In this document: positions 45,475 through 52,500 of the stretch, piece by piece
How positions within the stretch are numbered: the first letter of the stretch is position 1
Layout of the letters: each line of letters begins with the position of its first letter
DNA from: Pseudomonadales bacterium
GTDB lineage: Bacteria > Pseudomonadota > Gammaproteobacteria > Pseudomonadales > Azotimanducaceae
Assembly (NCBI GenBank): GCA_016779565.1
Contig: JADHNJ010000015.1
Location: 1 to 52,702, forward strand
DNA: 52,702 nucleotides
Direction of reading: 5' to 3'
Notes under the pieces: generated by a model
The model's database searches: none
Seen by the model: the letters and a program-made list of their open reading frames with translations, nothing else
Told to the model about the DNA's origin: nothing
Made by a program: the position numbers and the translations under genes

Positions 45475-47382
45475 CTAGTCGTTGTCAAGCTGCAAAAGCT
45501 GGATGGGCGACCCACCGCCGGCAGCGTCCAGAACGACGATTTCAAAAAATGCGTTCGGTTGCGCTTCTATCGTCACAGGACCTGCAAGCACCGTTTTATC
45601 GTTAGGATCGGTTATCACGATTGAATAGGTATCAGGGGTTAGCCCGAACTGGCCCGTCGATAACGGTTGAATGTCATTGCCGGCAGGATTGGCGTCGTCT
45701 AAGGCAATATCTGACCGTAATATATAAATATCAACAAGCGGGGTTGATGGTGCAGCATGTAAAATTGACAAACGTGCCTCAGTGGCAACGGGCCTCACAG
45801 CCTCAGTGGCGATGGCGCCAGAGATATCATCGCCAAGTCCGGTGATCGTTAAACGCTGATACTGGCCATTAGCCAGCGTCAGTGCATCTGTATAGAGCTC
45901 TGTGCTCGGATCATTGGCAACCGTTGCTGTAACAATGATTCGATTGTTTTCGCTAGCCAAATATTCCGATATATCTCCAAATAACAAATCCTCTGCCATG
46001 AGCGTCTGCTGGGTAACAGATAGGGTTATTTCAGAGTTTTCTGTTGATACACCTAAAAGATACAAGTTGATGCTGGGGATGACGTCGGAAATTAAGTTCG
46101 TTGGTTGGCTGTAATTGATGCCGTCGATGGTGAGCAGGGCATCTTGGCTCTCAGAGACCGTCTCGAGTTGCGCAGTGGAGAGCTGAGATAAACCCAAGGC
46201 GTCGGTATCATCACTATCATCATCGTCCACGGTGATCAAAAGATCGCCTGATTGGCGGAAAGCCAACGCGGTGAGTTGGATCAAAACTTGTTCGTCATCT
46301 AGGGTGATGAGGTTTGCTGTTAACGGACCGCCTGAGCCATTGATAGCGTTAACAACAGCCTCAGCCGTATCGCCATCATCGGGAATGACAATATCGACAG
46401 TGGTATCACCGTTGGTAACGGTTAATGTACCAGAGCCGATTGCAGTGGTCCTGGTCGCGAGTGATTCTGACAGCTGGTAGGTGGCTGGCTGTGCGAGCTG
46501 CTCGACGCTGACGGTATAGGTGTTGGTAGCAGCATCGGGTTCCGCCTCGATAATTACGACTGACGGCTCACTTGAAATTGCGGTTCGTTGATAGACATCA
46601 ATGGCGGTTTGGTCGGGAATGGTATTGATGATTCTAGTGCTATTAACAAAGTCTTCGTTGGGGAAGGTGAGGGTGCCAGAAAAATTCGTATAAAGGGCTT
46701 GAACACGCCCTGATTGCGGCCCAAAAGCATCAAAAAGGACGACGATTGGTCGAATACCCGTAGATACTGAGAACGTATTTGATCGCCAGAGCACGTTGCC
46801 CTCAGAGTCGCTAGCAACGATCGATAACTGGTCTGTGCCTGCGAGTGTCAGCCGGTCGCTCAGCTCTCCGGGATTCATGGTCAAGCGCGTGATTAGCGGT
46901 GTCTCCAAGTTGGCATCACTGACCTCGATATTTATTGTGCCGCTATTACTGGCAGCATGCGCAATCAATAGCGTGGTTGTGGTATCAGTCTCGTCAGGGG
47001 GGGTGATATCTTCAATAACTTCTATGACCTGCGGGTCAGTCATAGTGCCCACTAGAATGAGCGTTTTTAGCTGATTCTCAGCGACCGACGATGTGAAGGT
47101 TGAGATCGTCTCTAACTGATTGCTTTTAATATAATTGATCGTGGTGGCGCGGTCTAAATCAGGAATGACATTGGTGACGGCGCTCATGTCGCCAAACGCG
47201 ACAGAACCAATGGATTGTTGGCCAAATTCGACGATCAAGGATGGAGAGTCATTGATAGCGTTGATAAAGCGCAGACCCCCAGAGGGCGAGGCTGCAAACT
47301 TATCGAAACCCGGATCTTCCCCGCAGGCCGTAAGCAACAAGATTAAAGCGCAAAGAGTTGTAATCAGGGACGTTTTGATCAT
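45475..47382 (-). CDS. large lipoprotein with DUF4397-like and FliD-like segments
   Basis: The 635-residue protein has a lipoprotein signal, with LLLTAC ending at Cys20 followed by Gly21, so it is predicted to be anchored in the outer membrane. Residues about 35-260 and 535-635 contain DUF4397-like repeats (LRFINAINDSPSL, LLIAHAASNSGTINIEV, LSILHAAPSTPLVDIYI). Residues about 295-460 look different. They resemble the hook-IN motifs and D2/D3 region of the flagellar cap protein FliD: GSGTLTVTNGDTTVDIVI, AVVNAINGSGG, then DALLTIDGINYSQPTNLISD and VIPSINLYLLG. No flagellar gene is nearby. The function is unknown; a surface adhesin-like role is a guess. The gene is single and leftward. Confidence 0.8.
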   Translation of the reverse strand: MIKTSLITTLCALILLLTACGEDPGFDKFAASPSGGLRFINAINDSPSLIVEFGQQSIGSVAFGDMSAVTNVIPDLDRATTINYIKSNQLETISTFTSSVAENQLKTLILVGTMTDPQVIEVIEDITPPDETDTTTTLLIAHAASNSGTINIEVSDANLETPLITRLTMNPGELSDRLTLAGTDQLSIVASDSEGNVLWRSNTFSVSTGIRPIVVLFDAFGPQSGRVQALYTNFSGTLTFPNEDFVNSTRIINTIPDQTAIDVYQRTAISSEPSVVIIEAEPDAATNTYTVSVEQLAQPATYQLSESLATRTTAIGSGTLTVTNGDTTVDIVIPDDGDTAEAVVNAINGSGGPLTANLITLDDEQVLIQLTALAFRQSGDLLITVDDDDSDDTDALGLSQLSTAQLETVSESQDALLTIDGINYSQPTNLISDVIPSINLYLLGVSTENSEITLSVTQQTLMAEDLLFGDISEYLASENNRIIVTATVANDPSTELYTDALTLANGQYQRLTITGLGDDISGAIATEAVRPVATEARLSILHAAPSTPLVDIYILRSDIALDDANPAGNDIQPLSTGQFGLTPDTYSIVITDPNDKTVLAGPVTIEAQPNAFFEIVVLDAAGGGSPIQLLQLDND

Positions 47383-47464
47383 AGCGAGGGGTTAGTCGAA
47401 TCAAGGCGGTACATTATAAGAAAAGCGGAGTTGATACCAGAAAAAAGTCTCCTATCCAAACGCC

Positions 47465-48238
47465 TCAAGTGCGCGAAAATGCATGCCGAAAGGCGATAAC
47501 GCCGGCAGAGACAGCAACATTTAAGGACTCAACCTCGTTACGCATCGGTATGCATACCAAATGATGACATGCTGCCAGAGCAGGGTCAGATAAGCCTTCA
47601 CTTTCATTGCCTAATATAAAGACGCGTCGAGGGGATTGTTCGGCAATCGATAAGGCCGCGCTACCATGACTGTCTAAACCAATGAGCGTGAAATTGTGAT
47701 TCTGTAAAGCTGCGATCGCAGTTTCGACGGTCTCACAGTGAAGGATCGTAGTTTTTAGCAGACAACCAGCGCTAGCTTTATACACTAGAGGGTCGAGTTT
47801 GGCGCTGCCTTTTTTGGGCAATATTAGGCCAGTGACTGTGGAGGCCGCGATGCTGCGTATGATCATGCCCAGGTTTTGTGGGTTAGTAACGCCATCGACG
47901 AGTAAGAATTCTTGATCGACGGCATCAAGATCAAATAAATAAGTATTGAGTTCCGCTTGATGTGGCGCAGCAATATCGATGGCGACGCCTTGGTCTTGGC
48001 GGCTATTTTTTGAAATTCTAGAGAGCGCTTGCTTAGTATGCATCTTGATGGGAATGTCGCGGCGTTGGCATAGCGATTTGATATCAGCTATGACCTGGCT
48101 TGATCGGTTGCTCGAAGCTAGATGAACACGATAAACGGTGAGTTTAGGATTGTTCAAGACCTCAAGAGTCGTGTTACGCCCGTATAACGTGATGCGCTTT
48201 TCCGCAGTAGTGATGGCTTGGTTGAACGTCGAACTCAT
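47465..48238 (-). CDS. TrmH/SpoU family RNA 2'-O-methyltransferase
   Basis: SPOUT methyltransferases of this family methylate ribose 2'-OH in tRNA or rRNA using AdoMet. The three motifs are present: NPQNLGMIIRS (119-129), ILGNESEGL (208-216) and PMRNEVESLNVAVSAG (231-246). Residues 15-90 form an RNA-binding (SpoU-substrate-binding-like) domain opening ITLYGRNTTLEVL, as in RlmB. The target nucleotide cannot be assigned. The ATG at 48238, giving 257 residues, has GGAA seven bases upstream; the open frame to 48283 is unsupported. Confidence 0.92.
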   Translation of the reverse strand: MSSTFNQAITTAEKRITLYGRNTTLEVLNNPKLTVYRVHLASSNRSSQVIADIKSLCQRRDIPIKMHTKQALSRISKNSRQDQGVAIDIAAPHQAELNTYLFDLDAVDQEFLLVDGVTNPQNLGMIIRSIAASTVTGLILPKKGSAKLDPLVYKASAGCLLKTTILHCETVETAIAALQNHNFTLIGLDSHGSAALSIAEQSPRRVFILGNESEGLSDPALAACHHLVCIPMRNEVESLNVAVSAGVIAFRHAFSRT

Positions 48239-48435
48239 GAAAAATTTCCAGCAGCGCGAATCAGATAGAGTCTTGCCCAGCAACTGAGCGCAGGAATGGA
48301 GCCAGGGGCGCTAAGCAGCCGACCCCATTCATAGTGACCAAAGTTGCGAGCATCGACTTGCTGTTATTTATGCGCAAATCCAAGAATAATCGCCATTGAA
48401 TACGGCTAATGGGCTTAAAATTATTGTCGAGCGCT

Positions 48436-48894
48436 TCAAAGCAGCGTTGTTAGTGCCTCAGCAATCGTCTCTGGCGTCTCCTGGGGCTCGAATCGCTTGA
48501 CGACTTGCCCGTCCTTGCTGACAAGGTACTTTGTGAAGTTCCAGCCGATATCCCCCGGGATGGTTGCTTTTAGCCACTGATAAACAGGGTTGGTATCAGG
48601 CCCATTGACATCGCTTTTGGCGAACATCGGGAAGTTGACATCAAATCTCTCTTGAGCAAAGGCTAGAATGTCAGCGTTGCTTGCAGGTTCCTGGGCGCCG
48701 AACTGATTACAGGGAAATCCAAGAACCGTTAAACCATCAATCTCGTTATGTAAGGTACGCAGACCTGCGTACTGAGGAGTTAAACCTCACTGACTCGCTA
48801 GATTCACAATGAGTAGCGCTTGATCGCGATACTCAGACAGCGAGATTGTTTCGCCAGTAATGGTTTCTACTTTTATATCATAAAGGTCAGTCAT
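48436..48894 (-). CDS. glutathione peroxidase, probable selenoprotein (in-frame UGA = Sec36)
   Basis: Read from the ATG at 48894 through one TGA (48787-48789), this is a 152-residue glutathione peroxidase. The TGA is codon 36 and falls exactly where the catalytic Cys or Sec lies: NLASQ, UGA, GLTPQYAGL, where E. coli BtuE has SKCGLTPQY. The rest of the catalytic tetrad is intact: Gln68 in FGAQEP, Trp118 and Asn119 in GWNFTKYLV. GFPCNQFG (59-66) and NFPMF are also present. There are no frameshifts or other stops. The resolving Cys of thioredoxin-dependent Cys-type enzymes is absent, as is usual for Sec-type enzymes. An AGAGA ribosome-binding site precedes the start. A SECIS-like hairpin lies 14 bases after the UGA. 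The alternative is a pseudogene with one nonsense mutation, which I consider less likely. Confidence 0.85.
48755..48772 (-). promoter_or_regulatory. SECIS-like hairpin of the glutathione peroxidase mRNA
   Basis: On the minus strand GTACGCAGGTCTGCGTAC forms a perfect 7-bp stem closed by a GGUC loop, starting 14 bases after the UGA. Its tip, GCAGGTCTGC, is the same ten bases as the tip of the E. coli fdhF SECIS as I know it. The loop is 21 bases from the UGA, against 18 in fdhF. The bulged U that E. coli SelB also contacts is not present; the helix here is unbroken. Confidence 0.75.
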
Positions 48895-49040
48895 GAGAAT
48901 CTCTTTAGTCATTGGGTCTTTTACGGCTGAGCCGAGGGCGAACGTCACAGTACAGGCATAAGGCCGTTGAGAACTCGACGCTCTAAAGTATTGTCACCCA
49001 ATCAATGGGGCTTTGCTAGCCCAGAACAGGGTCAATATGG

Positions 49041-50561
49041 TTAAGAGAACAGGCCATGTAAATACCAGCGATGAGTAAGAGATCGATAAAACAACCAATA
49101 AACCTGACGCTTTTTGTAGCGACAAATATAGTAGTCGCGATTTTGACCATCACCATCCCACCAGGCGGCGTTGATTCTTTCAGGCCCTTTGATGAGTTCA
49201 AAATCAATATGTTTCATGGGGTTGATCTGTTTTTCAAGGCGCTGAGGCTTTTCGAAAAGAAAGACAGGCCGGGTTGCCCAGTCTGTTGCTAAGAGATCTG
49301 GGGTTAATCTTGACTCAGCTGCTAAATCAACTCGTATCCCGTGTTTTTCAGGTCTGTGGTCATTCCCTAAAGTGATACCGAAACATGTTTTGACGGGCAG
49401 GCGCGTTTGCAACAGATTCAATAAGTCATTTGCCTGTTTCTCTCGGGAGGGATCCCGCTGCTGCTGATCTACAGCTGCTTGCGGCGCTACGTCATAGGTG
49501 CGTTGCGGCATCGATTCGAAAAGATTTTTAGAAAGGGGGCTGGCGGCTTTGAATTGTTTGGCACGCAAGATCAATTCATCAATCTCTCCGGCGATTTTTA
49601 TCTGTGCCAGTTTGATGTCCGCAAGCATTAAGAACAGATTTAAATCATTGTCAGGTGCGGCAAGTTTGATCGATAGCTCAGCGCGAAGTTTGCCACGATA
49701 GTTAAGCGCTATCACAAAGCTCTGAATGTATTTTTGGTGCGTCGTTAAGAAGTTGCTGAGATCTTTAAGCAATCTTTTTAATGGAAAAACCAGTGACTGC
49801 AAGTGTTCAATAGGATCTAGAAAGAATAAGCGTGCTTCAAATTCAAGGCCTGTTTTGATGAAGTCTTGCGGGTCCGGCCGATTGCCGAGTAGTCGGTCTA
49901 AATGTTCGATAAAAGGTTTACCAAACCGCTTGCTGATACCTGGACGGGGTAAATCTAGAAGTTGTTTCAGCGTTGTAACCCCCATATTCAGTAATTTTAA
50001 TACCGCCTCTTTGGGTAGCATGAGTTCGTTTAACTGGCGGTCAGCGAGAGCGTGCTCAGGCAAGGCGTGATGGTTGTCTGGAAATCCGAGTTCAGCGCAA
50101 ACTTTTGATGCCAATGGCGTTTGACTGGCGCAGAGGATGGCCTGATAACCCAACTCGGTAAGTTGCTCTTGGATTTGAGCCTTAAGATTTTTTAGACCTG
50201 AAAACAGCGTCAAACTCGTTGAGACTTCTAAAATAAGATGTTGCTCACCGTGAATCGCTATATGCGGGGTGAACCGATATAGCCATTGAGCAATATGTTT
50301 GAGTACATGATGTTCCTTACCGAGGTCACGGTCGATGCAAATCAGTGCATCGCAAAGGGCGTAGGCCTGACTAAATAGCGTACCTACTGTTAGACCTGTC
50401 GCTGCGGCGCTGTTAGACAAAGCTATGATGCGCTGATTTTGTACAACCGCGATGGGGGGATTCATGTCAGTGCGAGCATCAATATCATCCCGGTGAAAGG
50501 CTTCTAGCGGCAATTGAGGTAGATAAATGCTCAGCCATATTTTGCCATCAAAGCGAGGCAT
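49041..50561 (-). CDS. imuB: mutasome Y-family-like protein ImuB
   Basis: ImuB is a catalytically inactive Y-family polymerase relative that bridges DnaE2, ImuA and the beta clamp during SOS mutagenesis. The 506-residue protein opens WLSIYLPQLPLEAF, the usual ImuB start. It has a helix-hairpin segment (MGVTTLKQLLDLPRPGISKR) and a little-finger domain, and it ends with the ImuB C-terminal module (GPERINAAWWDGDGQNRDYY and YRSLTHRWYLHGLF). The metal-binding acidic residues of active Y-family polymerases are not seen. Its ATG shares one base with the imuA stop. Confidence 0.93.
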   Translation of the reverse strand: MPRFDGKIWLSIYLPQLPLEAFHRDDIDARTDMNPPIAVVQNQRIIALSNSAAATGLTVGTLFSQAYALCDALICIDRDLGKEHHVLKHIAQWLYRFTPHIAIHGEQHLILEVSTSLTLFSGLKNLKAQIQEQLTELGYQAILCASQTPLASKVCAELGFPDNHHALPEHALADRQLNELMLPKEAVLKLLNMGVTTLKQLLDLPRPGISKRFGKPFIEHLDRLLGNRPDPQDFIKTGLEFEARLFFLDPIEHLQSLVFPLKRLLKDLSNFLTTHQKYIQSFVIALNYRGKLRAELSIKLAAPDNDLNLFLMLADIKLAQIKIAGEIDELILRAKQFKAASPLSKNLFESMPQRTYDVAPQAAVDQQQRDPSREKQANDLLNLLQTRLPVKTCFGITLGNDHRPEKHGIRVDLAAESRLTPDLLATDWATRPVFLFEKPQRLEKQINPMKHIDFELIKGPERINAAWWDGDGQNRDYYICRYKKRQVYWLFYRSLTHRWYLHGLFS

Positions 50562-51439
50562 TATGAGATGGTAGTTACCGGTCGAAAACTGGATTTGGTG
50601 GTCAATAAAGGCTGCTGTGAATCTGCGGTGATAGCTAACTTAGGCAGCGGGGTCGCTTCATTGATTGAGACTGGTTGCGGGTTTGACGAGTTACTTAAAG
50701 GTGTTACAGCTTGGAGATGACAATCAAGGCCTAAGGGCAGGGTTAAATTAAACGGGCTTAAGGGCCAGCCGCCAGGACGTTTAAAGATCTCAACCTGCAG
50801 TTGGTGCTGGCGACTATCGTGTTCAGGGGTTGCTATCGGAGTTGATGACAACGCGATCCGTAATGGAGCGGGTGAAGGCAGTTGCTGGACTGCAGCTTCT
50901 CTGAAAAGAATGTTCCAAGTTTGTGTTGACTTACTGGCAACTTGAAGTCGTTTGATCGCCTGTGGCCGGGTGTTGTGCTCGGCCCACAGCAGGACCGCGC
51001 TGCAAGCATGTGACTTGATGCATTGTTCGGCAGCCCATAAGGCTTCTGCAGTTGAGCTTGGTTGGATAATGAGTATGCGATCGAGTTGGATGCCGATGGC
51101 TGCTAGAGCCGGTGCATAAGGCATGTGGGGAGGTGCAATCCAGACAATCCACTTCCACTGTCGTTGACTTAAACATGCCAAGGCGGGAGCGATAAGCTGG
51201 AACTCGCCGATACCGGGTTGTTTTACTAAAAATTCAGTCGTGCCAATTGTAGGCCAGCCGTTATGAGGTAGTGCTTGGTCTAGTCGGCGGTAGCCGCTGG
51301 GTAAATAACCGGCCTGATGCTTAGATGTATGGCTTGCCCGCCACAGTGCTTTATGACTTAAAAGAGATTGAATTGCACGATCGCTATCAAGAGCTTGGGG
51401 CCGAGGTGAATGATTGTTATCAGTGATTTGCGATTTCAT
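50561..51439 (-). CDS. imuA: translesion synthesis-associated protein ImuA
   Basis: ImuA is the RecA/SulA-like accessory protein of the mutasome. The 292-residue product has the ImuA opening LPSGYRRLDQALPHNGWP followed by IGTTEFLVKQPGIGEFQL (core near 45-85). It continues through IVWIAPPHMPYAPAL and a degenerate RecA-like core without a complete Walker A, as is normal for ImuA. The C-terminal 60 residues are of low complexity. The ATG at 51439 is preceded in frame by a stop five bases upstream, so the start is well bounded. It overlaps imuB by one base. The nearest LexA site is 346 bases upstream. Confidence 0.9.
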   Translation of the reverse strand: MKSQITDNNHSPRPQALDSDRAIQSLLSHKALWRASHTSKHQAGYLPSGYRRLDQALPHNGWPTIGTTEFLVKQPGIGEFQLIAPALACLSQRQWKWIVWIAPPHMPYAPALAAIGIQLDRILIIQPSSTAEALWAAEQCIKSHACSAVLLWAEHNTRPQAIKRLQVASKSTQTWNILFREAAVQQLPSPAPLRIALSSTPIATPEHDSRQHQLQVEIFKRPGGWPLSPFNLTLPLGLDCHLQAVTPLSNSSNPQPVSINEATPLPKLAITADSQQPLLTTKSSFRPVTTIS

Positions 51440-51768
51440 AAAATGTCACTTGGTAATTGAGCATCTGATATCAGTGTTTGGTAACACCAAGTTTGATGTT
51501 TTTCCTGTGTTAGATGCTTTGTTTTGCTGTGTTAATAGGTCTGTTTGGTTTGATCGCCCTTCTAGGTTTATCCTTAATGGGGATTGTTTATCTGAGTTTT
51601 CTGTTGGCTTGCCTGCTATCGATTCGCTCCTATCAATTCTTTTTCTAGAATCCTTCTTTTATTTGTTTTTGTGTTTTGTGTTGCTTCAATAAGGTGTATC
51701 AATCCCCTTTTGTGATTAGTTACTGGCGCCCTGCATGAACAATTTAAAGCGTGTGAACGGTATTTTAC
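51440..51768. other. A-rich leader between imuA and its putative LexA site (329 bases)
   Basis: If transcription of imuA starts at the LexA palindrome, this stretch would be a leader of about 330 bases. On the minus strand it is rich in A, and I see no conserved gene, riboswitch or terminator. A weak TTGGTGTTACCAA palindrome lies at about 51480-51492. The plus-strand frame at 51414-51692 is Phe/Leu-rich low-complexity sequence overlapping the imuA start and is not a credible gene. Confidence 0.5.
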
Positions 51769-51816
51769 CCCTCTTGACAAACTACTGTATATAAATACAG
51801 TAGTTTGTCAAGAGGG
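51769..51816. promoter_or_regulatory. LexA box inside a perfect 48-bp palindrome with TTGACA on both strands
   Basis: CTGTATATAAATACAG (51785-51800) is a clean LexA site. The symmetry extends much further: arms 51769-51790 and 51795-51816 are 22-base perfect inverted repeats around ATAA. Each arm carries TTGACA (51774-51779 on plus, 51806-51811 on minus). At 16 bases' distance each has TACAGT, a fair -10. It may therefore be an SOS-controlled promoter firing in both directions, leftward toward imuA. Confidence 0.88.
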
Positions 51817-51860
51817 ATGCCACGCTTGAATTCGTGAAACGCCGAATAATTGATACAAAA

Positions 51861-51940
51861 TAGCGATAAAAGTTGGTGTTAAAGGATGAAAGCTGGTGCA
51901 AAAAGATAAAAGTTAGTGTTAAAGGATAAAAGTGACTGTT
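51861..51940. repeat. 20-bp tandem array, 4 copies
   Basis: Four adjacent 20-base units (51861, 51881, 51901, 51921) follow the pattern AAAGGATAAAAGTTGGTGTT with a few changes each. The array lies 45 bases beyond the LexA palindrome and leads directly into the 13-bp array. Confidence 0.8.
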
Positions 51941-51952
51941 AAAGAAAGCGTT

Positions 51953-52083
51953 AAATAAAGCCGAGAAATAAAGCTGCGAAATAAAGCCGCGAAATAAAGC
52001 CGCGAAATAAAGCCGCGAAATATCACGCAGGGTCATCACTGAAGGACATCGCAGAGAGTCATCGAAGAGAGTCATCGCTATGC
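51953..52083. repeat. 13-bp tandem array, about 10 copies with drifting unit
   Basis: Units start at 51953, 51966, 51979, 51992 and 52005. Three of these are identical (AAATAAAGCCGCG). The 13-base phase continues with diverging units AAATATCACGCAG, GGTCATCACTGAA, GGACATCGCAGAGA (14 bases), GTCATCGAAGAGA and GTCATCGCTATGC. The period is thus kept while the sequence changes. Confidence 0.85.
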
Positions 52084-52114
52084 TACAGATGGCGATACTG
52101 ATATTGATGCTAAC

Positions 52115-52240
52115 AATGGCTTTGAGGTAAAGAATGGCTTTGAGGTAAAGAATGGCTTTGAGGTAAAGAATGGCTTTGAGGTAAAGAATGGCTTTGAGGT
52201 AAAGAACGGCTTTAAGCCAAAAAATGGCTTTGAAGTACAG
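52115..52240. repeat. 18-bp tandem array, 7 copies
   Basis: Seven units of AATGGCTTTGAGGTAAAG begin at 52115 and repeat every 18 bases. The first five are identical, and copies 6 and 7 have diverged. Because 18 is six codons, both strands stay open: NGFEVK repeats on plus (52043-52291, no ATG) and LYLKAI repeats on minus. Confidence 0.93.
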
Positions 52241-52367
52241 CTGTCGGCCGGTCTGAAAATTTCGCGGGTATCCAGTGGAGCGCAACCACTGTAGGTTAGC
52301 CGCAGGTTTACATGATAAAACTTGAGAAAACAGAACCTTTAGAAAAGCGCTTGGCAGCACTCAGGCT

Positions 52368-52393
52368 AAACGCCTTGGTTAACTAAGGCGTTT
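52368..52393. terminator. inverted repeat, possible bidirectional terminator
   Basis: AAACGCCTT (52368-52376) and AAGGCGTTT (52385-52393) form a perfect 9-bp stem with an 8-base loop. The A/T ends give a short T tail in both directions. It lies about 110 bases beyond the nitroreductase stop on that gene's downstream side. Confidence 0.45.
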
Positions 52394-52500
52394 ACATCAC
52401 GCGGAGTTATTTAGCAGATCATAGATAGCGGGCAGCGAAATACTGCAATAAATCATTGTGATCGGATAATCCTAAGGTGCTTTGGCGTGTGATGCACAAA

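Noticed and set aside
48436-48627. 63-codon stand-alone gene for the glutathione peroxidase tail
   Set aside because: It is the C-terminal part of the longer UGA-containing gene, and the internal ATG lies in the conserved NFPMF segment.
51414-51692. 92-codon plus-strand frame over the imuA start
   Set aside because: It is antisense to imuA's 5' end and A/T-rich low-complexity sequence with no family resemblance.
51840-52250. CRISPR array
   Set aside because: Units are short, directly adjacent and without spacers, and no cas genes are present.
52043-52291. plus-strand NGFEVK-repeat frame
   Set aside because: There is no ATG, GTG or TTG start and no ribosome-binding site, and it is open because an 18-base unit cannot shift frame.
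51782-52360. 192-codon minus-strand frame through the repeat mosaic
   Set aside because: It starts at an unsupported GTG, ends inside the LexA palindrome, and its translation is just the tandem arrays (LYLKAI repeats and Phe/Leu-rich runs). The arrays explain why it is open.
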